A stretch of 46,321 nucleotides of DNA from Conoideocrella luteorostrata (GCA_032433595.1 JASWJB010000335.1:1-46321); one strand, 5' to 3'; shown: positions 9,776 to 21,760, numbered from the stretch's first letter. Translations and numbers: made by a program. Notes: generated by a model not told the origin, from the letters alone.

Positions 9776-12700
9776 ATGTCGTCAATTATCAACAAGTTCA
9801 TCGGTAGTGCAGCATCAGTGCAAAATGAACTCTCTCTCGCGGCAGCTAATTTTAATCTGGACTTCACACTTATCAAAATAGAGGCCCCGAAAGAATTCAG
9901 TGGTCTGGACAGGAGCATCAGCCAAGTTCGTCGGCACGACGCCGAGGATGGAAGCCTTCATCGCACGGCTCGTAAACTAGGGGCTTTGTTTGATGGTATT
10001 CCTCCGCAAGCTAAAAGCTTACTTGTCGCGTACGGAGAGCGTGTCTCTGAGATTTGTGAAAGACAAAACATCGAGCCTAAGGAAAGGGAGCGTCACGGGA
10101 TTTTTTCTCGCTTCACTGGTGTTGACGCAGCAGGCTTATGGGCAGCCGCAACCTCGGGTCCTAACGCTATTGCCGTTCACCTTTTAGCCTGCCTTATAGC
10201 TGGCATTTTTAACAGCTCTCAATCCGTCGCACTTTGGTACGAGCTTATCGCTACGCGAAAGTCGGAAATATTGGAGATTGTTGCTATGGAGGATGACCCT
10301 TTTAAGGTCTTCACTCTTAAAGTAGCTGCTCGACAAGACTTTACCCGGGAGGACCTGGCTGCCTGGGATAACAGTGCTCGCTCATGGATGCAGACAGCGA
10401 ATATGGCTACAGCTGATCAAAGAAAAATTGTTTTGTTTCACTCGGACGAAGCTGGAAAACCTGTTAACATGTCGCTAAATACATACGATAACGTCATCAA
10501 TGCCTGGAAAGATGCCATGGAGTCAATGGATTCCCTTATCAGGGGCATCCCGCAAAGAGTACGAACTGGTGCTGTTATTCTAGCGATTAGTTCATGGCAT
10601 TTATATCCTGATATTTGTATTTTGAGCCGCGGGCCAAACGTTATACATCAACACGATACACTTGTTCGTGGCTCCGGGATCCTTACTATCGACTCTGAAA
10701 GGCTTTTTGACTCTGAAATGCCCTTGGAATTTGCTGGCAGTGTGACTTGGTCACTCCCATTAGCCTATCTTAGGTATTATGGAGAGCCGGTCCAAGTAAA
10801 ACAGAAGCTTAGTTATGGTTCGTTACGCATGACGATGGAAGACTTTCGCTTCGTATTCCTAGGATGTATTATCTCAACCTGGACTAAATTCTCCGACTCA
10901 GTAATGGACTATGTGGACCTAATCATTCTTTTACGAGACGCCCTGCGATTACCAGAAGACTTACCGCCCTCCGAAGGTCCCGAAGGTTCCGAAGATCACA
11001 GGTCAAATATGCTTCGAATGCAAAAGTTAACTAGCCACAGCTCCTGGATTGGCTTATTACTAGCGGTAGCAGAAGACATAGCGCATAGCGAAGGGGTCGA
11101 ACGAGAAATGATATTAAAACTAGTCGATCACGGTCGGCGCTATCACCGGTTTATCCATGGGGACTCAACCTACCCTTCTCCATTATTCGGCCTCTCTCAT
11201 ATACCATCTTTATTCTCTTTACTCAATAGCGATGAGCATCGCATTCTATACCTTAGACAAGTTGCCTCCGACCTTGAGCTATCGCCAGTAAGCTGTGTCA
11301 TACGGTACTATTACAACAAAAATGCGTACGAGTACGCGACCACGCAGCCCTTGAACTACAGCGCCGCTCAACACAGGGCCCGCACTGGCTTTATTCGTCA
11401 AAATGATAGTACTTCTTCTGGATGTCTGCTACGACATGCACGTTGGATTCCAATGAAGATCAAGGGGCCCCCTTGCGGTTGCAAAGAGTCCTGTGCCCTG
11501 GAGAACAAGAACGGTCCCAAGAGTAGTCAGTTAGGAGCACGCTTTAGGCAAACCTTTCGAGGAAAAGCAAGCCAAACATCCATAAGACAGTGCCCTTGCG
11601 ACAAGCACGGCGGTTGCTCTCTAGCTTGCCATGGCTCGAGGGTCACTACTCATAAGTGTCTCGACGCCACCAGGATCAATGATCGCTTAGCCTACATAGA
11701 GCAACAAGGCGAGAGCGCACTTCCGGCACAGACAGTGGACAACCCACATGATCCGCGAAATGGCAGAGTCCAGTTCGGAATTGGAAAAGGCTTCCACGAC
11801 GCTATTGCTCGGCTGGGAAAGGGTAAGAAGTATTTGATTAATTAAATAATATAATCCTGTTGAACTCACGCTAACACAACATTTAATAGATCCGGACGAT
11901 ACTTTTGTTCCGCTGCAATTTTGGGTAGGCGATTCTCAGCGTGCTGAGATCTTATACTGCGGGCAAATGACTAGAGACGGCAAAGATACCCGCGGAAGTT
12001 GGCATGGAGCTGGTGCAAAGCAACCTGGGCATTATTTTGCTGGCAAAACGATCAAAACGGTCCTCAGGGTGGAACATTTTGACTATAAGTCTCTAACAGA
12101 CTGGTTTGTCACTAATTTGCGAGTCTCGCATCCAGCTTTTGTGCTATCACTTCAGGCTTGCACCGCAGCTATCGAGCTATACTCGTGTCTTCCCGGCGCT
12201 ACCGTGGACGCATCTATTATTGGACGCATCTCTTTAGCCGAAGTAAAATGGTTCGCCAATACTACACAGAAAAACAATGCCTCCCCATTAAGGCTTTCCC
12301 TTTCTCGGCCTGAAGCTTTCGCTTGCATTGCTATGTTCGAGTCAGGTCGCATTTTCATACCGTTATACCTTAAAGATGTATTTGCGATGACCTACGGAAA
12401 TTCGATTTATGTAACAAGCTCTATTATGGCCGATCCATCCGAAAATCCAAAGGACTCAGAAATTAGACGCGTGCATGGTAACATTGGTCAGTCAGGCCTA
12501 TCGTTCCTTATTCCGCCTCCAGAGCCAAAACTTAGAAAGTCAACACCTAATTCATGGACTGTCGTTAATCACGCGCCTTTCTCTAAAGAAACACAGCTAG
12601 AGAATAGCTTCTGGAAAACATCTATGCATCTAACCTTGACCCAATACCAGCCAGAGCTTCCGGGCTTAAATCAGGACGAACACTATATTGATGAGTCCAC

Positions 12701-13097
12701 AGCTCTACGAGAGACAGTAGTGCAGGTCTACGATGGCAGCGAATGGGTGTGCGACTTGGATATCTTGTCAAGTCTTAGAAATCCACTGGTTTCTCGCCTA
12801 GCAGACTGTCAAGAGACCAACCATTCACTGGCTACAGAGTTACCGTCTACCTTCCCGAGTACTGTTGTAATTGATAACTGGGAAGAAATTTTCACGCCAC
12901 CGATTGATACCGCGCATTTCCTTCTACGAACATCAGGCAATTGGTTGGGGCGGCTTGCTGCTGTGGGAGTAGCTACACAGCTGCGAAAGCCAGTTATTAT
13001 TCTCCCTGATAAACCCTGTTGGATTTGCGTGCATGCAAGAATTATTGTCTTAAAGAAGGAAAGTAAGGAATTAATAAGTTTTGTGTTAATTACTTAA
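9776..13097 (+). CDS. large conserved fungal protein of unknown function with Cys clusters
   Basis: A 1084-aa protein from two exons, 9776-11822 and 11890-13097. The 67-nt intron starts GTAAGA and ends AATAG, and splicing keeps the frame. The C-terminal half has features I associate with a widespread ascomycete family lacking an assigned role: AEVKWFA, FACIAMFESG near residue 825, a SIYV..S.MADPSENP segment, EIRRVHGNIGQSG, SFLIPPPEPK, WTVVNHAPF, and a closing GNWLGRLAAVGVATQL with a CWIC end. Near residues 566-620 there are Cys clusters, CGCKESC and CPCDKHGGCSLAC, that could bind zinc. No membrane segment or known catalytic motif is seen. The last ~15 residues are Lys/Glu/Ile-rich and run into AT-rich DNA, so the true C-terminus may lie at an unrecognised intron. 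The gene is flanked by a foldback element and tandem repeat upstream and an LTR-like repeat downstream. Confidence 0.8.
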
Positions 13098-14216
13098 TAT
13101 ACTTTAAATTAATTTTATATTTCCTTGTTATAAGATATTATAGAATATCTAAGCTAGGGGGGTGTGTTCAAACTATAATAAATATAAGCTAGTTATAGGT
13201 TCTAAAACATAGGACATATTGTAAGATAACCCTCTAGTTAATAAAAATACTAGAATTTATAAACTATATTTAACTATAAGAAGAAGTCTAATTCCTCGTT
13301 AATTAGCTAGAATTGTGGGTTGCACAGGGTTGTGCAATGATCTAGATCATCGGCTTCAAATACAATATATTGATAATAATCTCTGTCTATCTAGAGGGGA
13401 AAAACAAGTCAAGATACAAGGCCTACGATACTCGTATAATAGGGCGGCCGAAAGGTGACCACGTGACTCGGTCCGTGCTCCTATTGTGCGCTTGGCGGTA
13501 GGATTCCAACAAGAATACAAAAACAATTCCACACATTTAGACATCCATAGCTGCTCACTTGTGACAGACTTTGTCCTAGGGGGAACAGAATCATGGACGG
13601 GGACCTCGGTTAGTATTAGACAAGCCTCATCAGTGACCTGTCAGGATCGTCGTCGGATTCGAATCCGCGGATCTCAACCTGACCTTGTGGCGCGCGATGG
13701 TTCATCTAGCCGCAGAAGCCACGCCAGCCAAGCCGGGTCAATTAGCCCTTTTGGCCCGCAGACACGGTTGAATCCGCCTCATCAGCACAGCGTGTTCCGC
13801 ATACTCCGTAGTCGTCGGCGGCGATGAGAAGCGGCTACATTCTTAGTTTGCCGGGCTCTCTGCTGAGGAAAAGAAGATGGCGCAAGTGATTGAGAAAGAC
13901 CTCCAGCATTGCACTCACAGCTCGTTAGGCGCGTACATGCAAGTACGTCTTTGTATGTGAGATACTTCTGGCTGCTTAGGAGCGTTGTTTGCTTGTAGAA
14001 AAGATCCATTTTATAAAGATATTTTTATTAGCCATAGTCCGTATTGTTGTTAGCCATGGTCCGTACAATATTGTTGGTCCAAAATGTGCCCCTACTGCTA
14101 GCCAATTATCACGTCCAACGGATGACACGATGTGACGTCAGTGAGGAGGGGATCATCGACAAGCGGGAGGTCAATCAGCGATAAGCATTCTGATATAACC
14201 ACGGCATGCTCATTCA
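13098..14216. other. AT-rich and repeat-bearing intergenic region
   Basis: Bases 13098-13330 are very AT-rich with no gene. An LTR-like repeat fills 13331-13511. A frame at 13486-13827 lacks protein character. ACTCCGTA of the dispersed palindrome is at 13801-13810. A short direct repeat built on TTAGCCATAGTCCGTA / TTAGCCATGGTCCGTA lies at 14028-14076. The last ~140 bp form the promoter of the aldehyde dehydrogenase gene. Confidence 0.5.
13331..13511 (-). repeat. solo-LTR-like repeat, copy B
   Basis: This 181-bp block begins TGTGCAATGATCTAGA and ends GGATTCCAACA. It is co-linear with the copy at 4857-5041, diverged by many substitutions and small indels. On the minus strand it begins TGTTGGAATCC, like copia-type LTRs. 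No internal element sequence (integrase or reverse transcriptase) is visible on either side. Confidence 0.55.
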
Positions 14217-16301
14217 ATGTTATCAATAAATAAGCTCTTGACCCGCCCTCTAAAGTCAATTGTCTCTCTAACGCCGCTGATCCAACATCGTCACCTAGCC
14301 ATGTCTCGCGTAGCCTTCGACACCTTCCAGAACGTCATTGACGGCAAGCTCGTCTCCACGACCAACACGCGCCACGGGATCAATCCTGCACGCCTTGAAG
14401 AACTTCCATCTGTACCAGTCAGCTCGCAAGACGACGTACAGGCTGCCGTTAATGCCGCTAGGCGAGCCGCAACCTCGTGGGCCACCGTGCCTCTGCAAGA
14501 GCGGCAGCAGCGAGTGGTGCAGCTTGCAGATGCTCTTGTTAGCCAAAAAGAGGAGTTTGCAAACATGCTGACCTTGGAGCAGGGGAAACCTGTACGTCGA
14601 TGCGATTCCGCTCGTGCTCTCTCTGTATATTTGTTTTTTCGTTTTGTTCAACCTCACTAAGCACTTGGCAACTAGCTCTCGGCCGCAGCAGGCGAGGTTG
14701 CAACAGCAGCGGGTTTTCTAAAGGGCATCGCCAAGCTCGGTTTGCCAGACACAATTGTGGTAGACAACGAGGAGCAGCGCATCACAACGCGATATGTTCC
14801 CGTTGGTATGTTCAGGCCAATTATTAGAGACGGTTGGATGAGAGTGCTAATGACATCTCAGGTGTCTGCGTCGGAATAGTCCCGTGGAATTGTCAGTTAT
14901 AAATCCCAGCTAGAGTCGCTTGCCTTGGCACTAACTGATTGCAGTTCCTATTACGACCAGTACGCACGAATTCACGCCTCGTTTCCCCCATCAAGACAGT
15001 ACTAATAGGTTTTAGTATCTTTCAAGCTGGGGTTGGCTCTTGTGGCCGGTAACCCCATCGTTCTGAAGCCATCGTAAGAAACCCCCAAATATACAGGCGC
15101 CGTGCATTGCAGGAAAGCTGATGATATCCAGACCATTCACTCCCTACTGCGGGCTCAAAGTCGTAGAGCTTGCCCAACAATTCTTTCCACCTGGAGTCGT
15201 GCAAGTACTCAGTGGCGACGACAATCTTGGCCCATGGCTTACCGCACACCCAGGCGTCGACAAGGTATCTTTCACAGGCTCAGCGCAAACCGGCATCAAA
15301 GTGATGAAAAGCTGCGCCGCCACCTTGAAGCGAGTAACTCTCGAACTGTATGTATATTGGGTATTGCATTCACGATATGCGTCCACAGCGCTAACGGCAA
15401 GCAGTGGAGGCAATGACCCAGCCGTCGTCTGTGCTGATGTCGACATCAGCACTGTTGCGGCCAAAGTAAGACGGCTAGTGGTATTTTTTCTACAAGGTGA
15501 AACTCTAACGAATGATATAGGTTGCGACTCTCGCACTTTACAACAGCGGTCAAGTGAGTGATGGATTACTCTAGCCACGCTACGCTACGGGGTATCATGT
15601 TAACTGAAGTTAGGTTTGTGTTGCAATTAAACGCATCTATGTGCATTCATCAATCTATGATGAGTTTCTGGAAGCCATGCTTGCGGCTATTAAAAAGATG
15701 GCTGTGGGGGACGGGCTCGACTCTGGCTCGTTTCTCGGGCCAGTGCAAAACAAGATGCAGTATGAAAAGATCATGAACTTGTTCCATTCAATCCAAGAAG
15801 ATGGGCTCAATGTTACTACCCCCCATCCGGAAAAGACGTTTTCCAACAAGTCTGGCTATTATATTAATCCAGTAGTCGTCACCAACCCGCCAGACACATC
15901 CAGGATTGTCCAGGAGGAGCCGTTCGGTATGTGTTCCACCGTGTTCATGGGTTTTTTTTTTTTTTTTCCTTTGGGCACAGTCATGAATTAACTCGACGAT
16001 AGGCCCCATCTTTCCTGTTATGAAATGGGATACTGAAGAAGAAGTCATCCAGCGGGCCAATGACTCCAGGGACGGACTCGGCGCTTCTGTTTGGACAAAT
16101 TCTCCAACTCAAGCAGATCGTATCGCTACCCAGCTACAGGCAGGCACGGTGTGGATCAACACTCATTCGCAAATCCAGCCTGACGTTGCCTTTGGTGGAC
16201 ATAAGCAGAGCGGAATTGGCACTGAACTAGGCATCGAGGGATTGAAGGCATACTGCAATGTGCAGACAATTCACCAAAAGAAGAGCGGGTCCAAACTGTA
16301 A
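14217..16301 (+). CDS. aldehyde dehydrogenase, probably mitochondrial
   Basis: A 509-aa NAD(P)+-dependent aldehyde dehydrogenase that would oxidise an aldehyde to its acid. I resolve ten exons: 14217-14591, 14676-14805, 14862-14891, 14945-14959, 15016-15073, 15132-15347, 15405-15465, 15521-15553, 15614-15926 and 16003-16301. All nine introns are GT-AG, 53-84 nt, and the reading frame closes exactly. The family signatures are intact: IVPWNFP, FTGSAQTGIKV, general base Glu274 in TLELGGNDP, nucleophile Cys308 in SGQVCVAIKRIY (spaced 34 apart, as in the family), and EEPFGPIFPV. The first ~28 residues are basic, without acidic residues, like a mitochondrial presequence; a second ATG at 14301 would give a cytosolic form. 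The substrate is uncertain; succinate-semialdehyde-type enzymes share this overall pattern. Confidence 0.9.
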
Positions 16302-16836
16302 TAGATGTCCAGCTAAAGGAGAGTCTCTCTCGGATTTGAAGACTTCTCTGTTTTCTTTTTTACAAAAAAAAAACATCTCTCAAAAATACCTCGATGGTTA
16401 CCCATGGTTTGCAAACTAAGCATCTATGCAAACAGGACTACGTAGAACTATAAACGAGAAAACTCAAGCACTGGTGGGGAGAAGTATTGCCGGACTCGGA
16501 GCCAGCTGCCGTGTGTTGGGCAGCCATCGTCATGATGGAAGATAACAGAAAATTCATGCTCAGCCACTGCATCGACAACACACCACAGGATGGGTCAATG
16601 CCCCCGGAATGCATGCCAATTGGTTGCAACTAAGACATGCGTTATGTATGTGGTCGTAAAAGTGAGGCTGTCAATCAAGCGGGGTAGAGCAACCGGTAGC
16701 AGAATGTTGGGCAACGTTTCCCCCTTCTTGCTCTACACCAATTCTCTCTTTTTTTTTTTTTTTTTTTTACCCTGCCTCATTGTACTGCCCTTGTACTAAG
16801 TTTCGTGAATCTCAGCTTTCGATCCAAGGGTCCATC
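16302..16836. other. intergenic between aldehyde dehydrogenase and orphan gene
   Basis: No supported gene. The stretch holds the 3' flank of the aldehyde dehydrogenase gene and, at about 16748-16769, a T homopolymer of roughly 20 bases inside a pyrimidine-rich leader just before the next start codon. Such CT-rich leaders are common upstream of fungal genes. Confidence 0.5.
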
Positions 16837-17664
16837 ATGGCTGAGCTACTCTGTGCCGCGACAATTGCAAGCCTCGAGGGCCGCGCAAAGCTCCGTTTTC
16901 AAGCATCGGATGACCCCAAGCCAACATGTCTCCCCTCCTTGGACAGGCGTGTGAGGCTTCTGGAGGACAGTGCAAGGATTACATGTCCGCCCCCCATGGA
17001 GAACGTGTCCTGGAATGGGCTCAACTGGCGCATCTGGAGATTGCGAGCAAAACAGCACATAACCATGATGCCGGTCACCTGCATCAAACAAGACCCAAGT
17101 ATCTTCCAGGCCATGATTCCCGATACCTCAGAGATATCTCTGGATACCATCAAGCATGTCTTTGGCAGTTATAATGTCACTGACCTTCCGCTGGGTAGCA
17201 TGACGTGGGTCGAGACGGACGCCGACCAGGACGACGAAACAAACTTGAGTTTGGCTGTCCAGGCTCTTTGCTACATTGCCGGGTGGCGAGGCTTGTCTTT
17301 CGAGGTCATCCCCACCAATCTTACTGATGTATACGTTGCTGCGGTGCGTTTGTCACTCATCTCGGAGACTACGCCCCTGGCAAGACTTCCTGCTGCGCTA
17401 CCTCCTCCTGGTTATGCCGGGCGTGGTTACGGGAAGAAGATGTGCTGTGGCTGCTGTGGCTGTCAGTGCCATTCCAAGCCCGCGCCCGTCGACATCCTCA
17501 ACGTTCGACCGGCACGGCGACGCAGAGCTTCGTTTAGTAGTGGCAGGTCGCTTCCAGCTCGTGAACGAACATTTGGCCGCGCCTGGCTGCGAAAGCTGTG
17601 CTTCTGGAGGAAGAAGCCAATCATGGATGACAGCTCCAGCACTTCATCCCTTACCATTGTTTGA
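16837..17664 (+). CDS. orphan protein with Cys cluster and basic C-terminal tail
   Basis: A 275-aa single-exon frame from the ATG at 16837; the frame is open further upstream but without a better ATG context. I do not recognise a family. The N-terminal two thirds is a mixed soluble region with several Trp (WNGLNWRIWRLRA). A compact Cys run, CCGCCGCQCH, near residue 208 is followed by a strongly basic tail (RPARRRR, WLRKLCFWRKK) and an acidic/Ser-rich end. The Cys run plus basic tail could mark a membrane-associated, acylated protein, but this is inference. It lies 0.5 kb after the aldehyde dehydrogenase and 0.8 kb before the NACHT gene, in the same direction. Confidence 0.55.
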   Translation: MAELLCAATIASLEGRAKLRFQASDDPKPTCLPSLDRRVRLLEDSARITCPPPMENVSWNGLNWRIWRLRAKQHITMMPVTCIKQDPSIFQAMIPDTSEISLDTIKHVFGSYNVTDLPLGSMTWVETDADQDDETNLSLAVQALCYIAGWRGLSFEVIPTNLTDVYVAAVRLSLISETTPLARLPAALPPPGYAGRGYGKKMCCGCCGCQCHSKPAPVDILNVRPARRRRASFSSGRSLPARERTFGRAWLRKLCFWRKKPIMDDSSSTSSLTIV

Positions 17665-18469
17665 GCGCTGTGGGCGGGTAGTCGCCAAAAAAGTCTTGCA
17701 TGTATTGAGACATTCATCCTTTTCTTAACTTATCTCTTCTTCTTTCTTCCTTTCATCATGTACGCTTTTATTTAAAAATACAAATACAAATAAAAACCAC
17801 CCCAGGGGAAAAAAAAAAAAAAAGGAAAAAAAGGAAAGGAAAAGGGTCTAAGACCAAATTGTTATGGTCGAACAGGAAGCTAATTTTAATATTGCCATTT
17901 GCAATTTAATGAGGGAAGCTAATAGGATATAATGCGAGTTCGTCATTTACATTTTTTAAGACCCAAAAGCCTCCCACAGATATCACAGTGGATAGTAAAG
18001 CTTGAGCCCAAAATCTTTTTTAATAAAAGGTATCTCAACAGACTTTGTTACTGTAAGTTGCGAGCACGCGCAGCGAAAGTTCACTGTTTAAGGTCTCTGT
18101 TTCGTATGACGTTCATAGTCGGCAGTTCATACAGTGGGACCTTCTTAACGGCGGCTCTCACATCTCACCGAGCGATTGTACTCCAGACAAAAATTACGGA
18201 GTACAGAGATCTAAGACAGACTGCGCCAATCCATTTCCGTCCAACTATAATGCATGCATGATATGATCGATCTTTTAGGTGAAGACAAGACAAGGGTTGT
18301 GTGACTATCAGGACAGGACGGAAGCGGGGTTGACGTGTGGTGTGGAAACCAGGGCATTCAGATATTCCTACTCCTCAATCCGAGTCGAGCGATATGAGCG
18401 CCCAATCAAGTCAATCATGTTTCGTTGTTCCATTGCTCCATCACCAAGCCCACCTGCTGGTTCGTCACA
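17665..18469. other. intergenic before the NACHT gene
   Basis: No supported gene. A purine-rich A/G tract lies at about 17810-17845. A TTACGGAGTAC half-palindrome lies at about 18194-18204. Short frames at 17932-18261 and 18279-18482 have no protein character. Confidence 0.5.
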
Positions 18470-21400
18470 ATGGCCATGGTAATGGGCAGCCTCGCCCCCA
18501 TCAAAGTCGAAAGCCGTCTACAACAAGCCATCGACGCCTTCATTCACGATCTCACCCCAGTTCAGAGGGGCGAGTTCCTCCAGGAACGCCAAGAATGCCG
18601 CCAGAGGTACCCCGACGAAAACGATGTGCTAGTTTTTGTCGCCAAACTGAACCACAAGCACGCCGCTGGGAAGCAACGTTGCTATGGCCCGAGGTTCTTC
18701 AACATTATCCAGGTTGTTCAGCAATTCACCGCCATGGGCGATGCCTTGGTTGGGGGCTCTCAAAACATGATTGCCTCGGGCATATGGGCGATAGTTCGCA
18801 TGGCTTTACTTGTAATTCCCCCCCTCCCCTCTCCCTCTGAGCGAGCTTTTTGCTCACGGTGGTGAAATCCAATGAAAGAGAGAAGAACCGCGGTTGTGAC
18901 TGAAATTCGTGCGTGCTTTTTACAGCTTGCAGCCAAGGCGAACAGCAACATGGACAAGCTGTCGCACATATTCATGATTGCAGGACAGTCCGCGCCACGA
19001 TATGAAGCCATGTCACGTTTGTACGGTCGCAAGTCTAAGCGCCTCTTGTCCTACTATAACGAGTACTTCCTCGTCCTGGTCGAGATGTGCCATCAGCTGA
19101 TCCAGATCGCCAACAAACCACACCTCAGCAGACTCTTCTCGACAATAAGCGACGCGGACGTGGCCACGTTTCAAGAGAAGATCGCACACTGGGGGTTGAT
19201 GATCAACGAAGAGACAATGCTGCTGGTGGCTCAAGGCGTTGAAGATCAAAGCTCACGGCTCAACGCGCTTCTTGACCTTTCCAGCGCAGCAGTGCATCGG
19301 AAGCGAGGTCAAGATAATGCCCGGGTCTTGACTGCCTGCTCTACGTACGATCATCAAGCAACCTGGAAACGGATTCGCAAGATGGGAACCACCAATCTAT
19401 TCAACGCCTCTGATGATTATGCGTCCTGGAGAGGCGATTCCAGCACAATGGACAAGTCCCGCTCGCTGATCTACACGGGCAAACTCGGCAGCGGCAAATC
19501 CGTCCTCATGGCAAACGTTATTGAAGATTTAAATCTGCGCGTCGCCGAGTCAAAAGTCCCAGTCGTCTACTTCTTCTGTCAACACGACGACAACGACAGT
19601 TTGAAAGCCCGTTCTATCTTTGGCTCGCTCGCCAAACAACTCCTTCAAACGCTTCCCGATCTTTCCAAAGCCGTGGAGCTACTACCCGATGACGGCGGCG
19701 GGAGGAAAGAAGCTTCCATGGACGAAATCGTAGCCCTTCTCAAGCACTCCATACCCGTAGCATTCAAAGCATACTGCATTATAGACGGACTGGACGAGTG
19801 TGACGACCTCGAGCGGCGCATGGTCGTAGTAAAGCTCCGCGAGCTACAAGAACTCTTTACCCTACGTGTATGTTTCTCCTTCCGCTTGGAAGCTGACAAC
19901 GCCCTGCGCCTCTACGACAGAGGATTCATCAACTGCACCACGGTAGCCATGCCAGACAACCACCCCGAGATGGAGCAGTTCATAATTGACGAACTAGAGC
20001 GCTGCGTCGACTCGGAGCTGCTCACGCTCGGAGACCCAACCCTCGTAACCGACATCATGCAGACTCTCCTGGATTTATCTCAAGGCATGTTCCTCTGGGT
20101 CGCCTTGCAGATATCCTCCCTTTGTGCTTGCAAAACGGACGACGACATACGACAAACTCTGGCAAACATCCCCAAGGATCTCGCCGAGACATTCACCCGC
20201 GTTTTAAACAAGTGCGAGCCTACTGCGAAGCGGTACCAAAAGCAGATCCTGGAACTGGTCCTCGTCGCACAGCGCCCCCTGACGACCGAGGAGCTTCGCG
20301 AAGCATTGGGCGTTACACCCGGCGATACGAACTGGAACCCGGCCAAGCTGCCTAACAACATTTACAGCGTTTTAGCAAGTTGCGGCGGCTTGCTCACCGT
20401 CGATGAGGAGACACTGCGCATTCGCATGGTCCACCAAAGCGCTCGGGATTTCCTGATAGGGGACTTTGAAGGCAGGTCCGGCAACCCCATCCTGGTTCCG
20501 GGGGCAGCGAATACAAACATGGCGCGTATTGTCGTCACATATCTCAACTACGGCATTTTCGACACCCAGCTCTCGCAAGCAAGAGCGCCGCTAGCCGTCC
20601 CAGCCCTTCAGCCATCAACAATCATCCAATCCAGAGACACCACGTCCAGCACCGTCAAGAACCTGTCCCTCATGCTCCTCCGAGCCAAAAAATCCTCCGC
20701 CTCCTTCAGCATAGACCTACCCCGCGTGGTAGAAGATATCCGCGGCCAGGCCAAGCAAGCCTCCCGAGACCACGCCGCCCATCGATTCTACACCTACGCC
20801 ACCTCCAACTTGGTTCAACACATTGTCAAGGCCGAATGCATCGACCAACCATTCATAGCTCTAGTCAGCAAGCTGGTCCGAAAGCACGCCTTGGGCGAAT
20901 GCAGCAATGAAACAAAGTTCGAGTTTTTGCGTTGGGCTGCGCTCCGAGACAACAATCTCTACGCGCAAGTATATGCCGAAGCTGCCACCACCACGCCATG
21001 TCTAGACGGCATCCTGCACACATGGGCCACCCGGCGCGGATACGTGTATCTCCTGCAAACCCACCATGCAGTGGTGTCGCCTCTGCAGGTGAAACAGCTG
21101 GCCGGATTGCTCCCACTCGCTGCCCTGAACGGGCATGACGCGACGCTCGATTTCATCCTCAATCTACTGGGAGGTGACCTTCCGAGAGCCGACCTCGTGA
21201 CGACCGTCATGATGGCCATCAGCGGGGACTACTGCCACATGGTGAACCTCCTTCTCACAGGAGAGAAAGACCCTGGCGCGTTATTCGCCCAACCAGACAG
21301 CGTTGAAAGTACCCAGATGCAGGCGCACACGCACACGGCGTCCACAAACAAAGGGGAGCCAAATCGCCTCGCCGTAAAAGGCCACCACATGCTCCACGGC

Positions 21401-21760
21401 CGCCTCTACTCCCGCAAACTCCTCCTCTGGGCTAATCTCTTTGACAAAGCCCACATGGCTCAATTGCTCATTGACCTTGGCGCCAAAACTACCGACGCGC
21501 TGCAACCAAAGCTCGAGGAGGAATTAATGTCCCAAACGAACGATTACTCCGAGTCAGTGCGTCAGTTCGACCTGATCAGATATCAAATACTTGGAGATCC
21601 GCGAGATTCAATGCTGCGGGGTGGCGCCAACGGCGGCCTCCAGAGACAAAGAAGTGATGAGCAGCAGGATATACTTATCCGGGCGGCACGGATTCTTGCG
21701 GAAACGAGGAACGTATCTTTACTGAACTCCTTTCTAATAGCTAGTCAGAAAGAAGAGTGA
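18470..21760 (+). CDS. NACHT-domain NTPase (fungal NLR-like / STAND protein)
   Basis: A 1058-aa signal-transduction NTPase of the STAND class, the fungal counterpart of NLR immune and incompatibility receptors. Two exons, 18470-18811 and 18926-21760, are joined by a 114-nt intron (GTAATT...TTACAG), in phase. Residues 1-230 form a helical N-terminal region (QQAIDAFIHDLTPVQRGEFL, RFFNIIQVVQQF) of the kind found before many fungal NACHT domains. The P-loop GKLGSGKS is near residue 300 and the Walker B motif CIIDGLDECDD near 397-406. A winged-helix-like region (ILELVLVAQRPLTTEELREAL) is near 553, and a conserved MVHQSARDFLI end is near 614. The C-terminal third has weak ankyrin-like helical pairs (LLPLAALNGHDATLDFILNLL; AHMAQLLIDLGAKT) rather than clear WD or TPR repeats. 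It probably senses non-self or a stress ligand. The ligand and the killing partner are not evident. Confidence 0.85.

Noticed and set aside
13650..13680. TTCGAATCC stretch resembling a tRNA T-arm
   Set aside because: The flanking bases do not form a T-stem, and no acceptor, D or anticodon arms can be folded upstream.
13486..13827. 113-codon plus frame after the LTR-like repeat
   Set aside because: It starts inside the repeat and has no consistent protein character.
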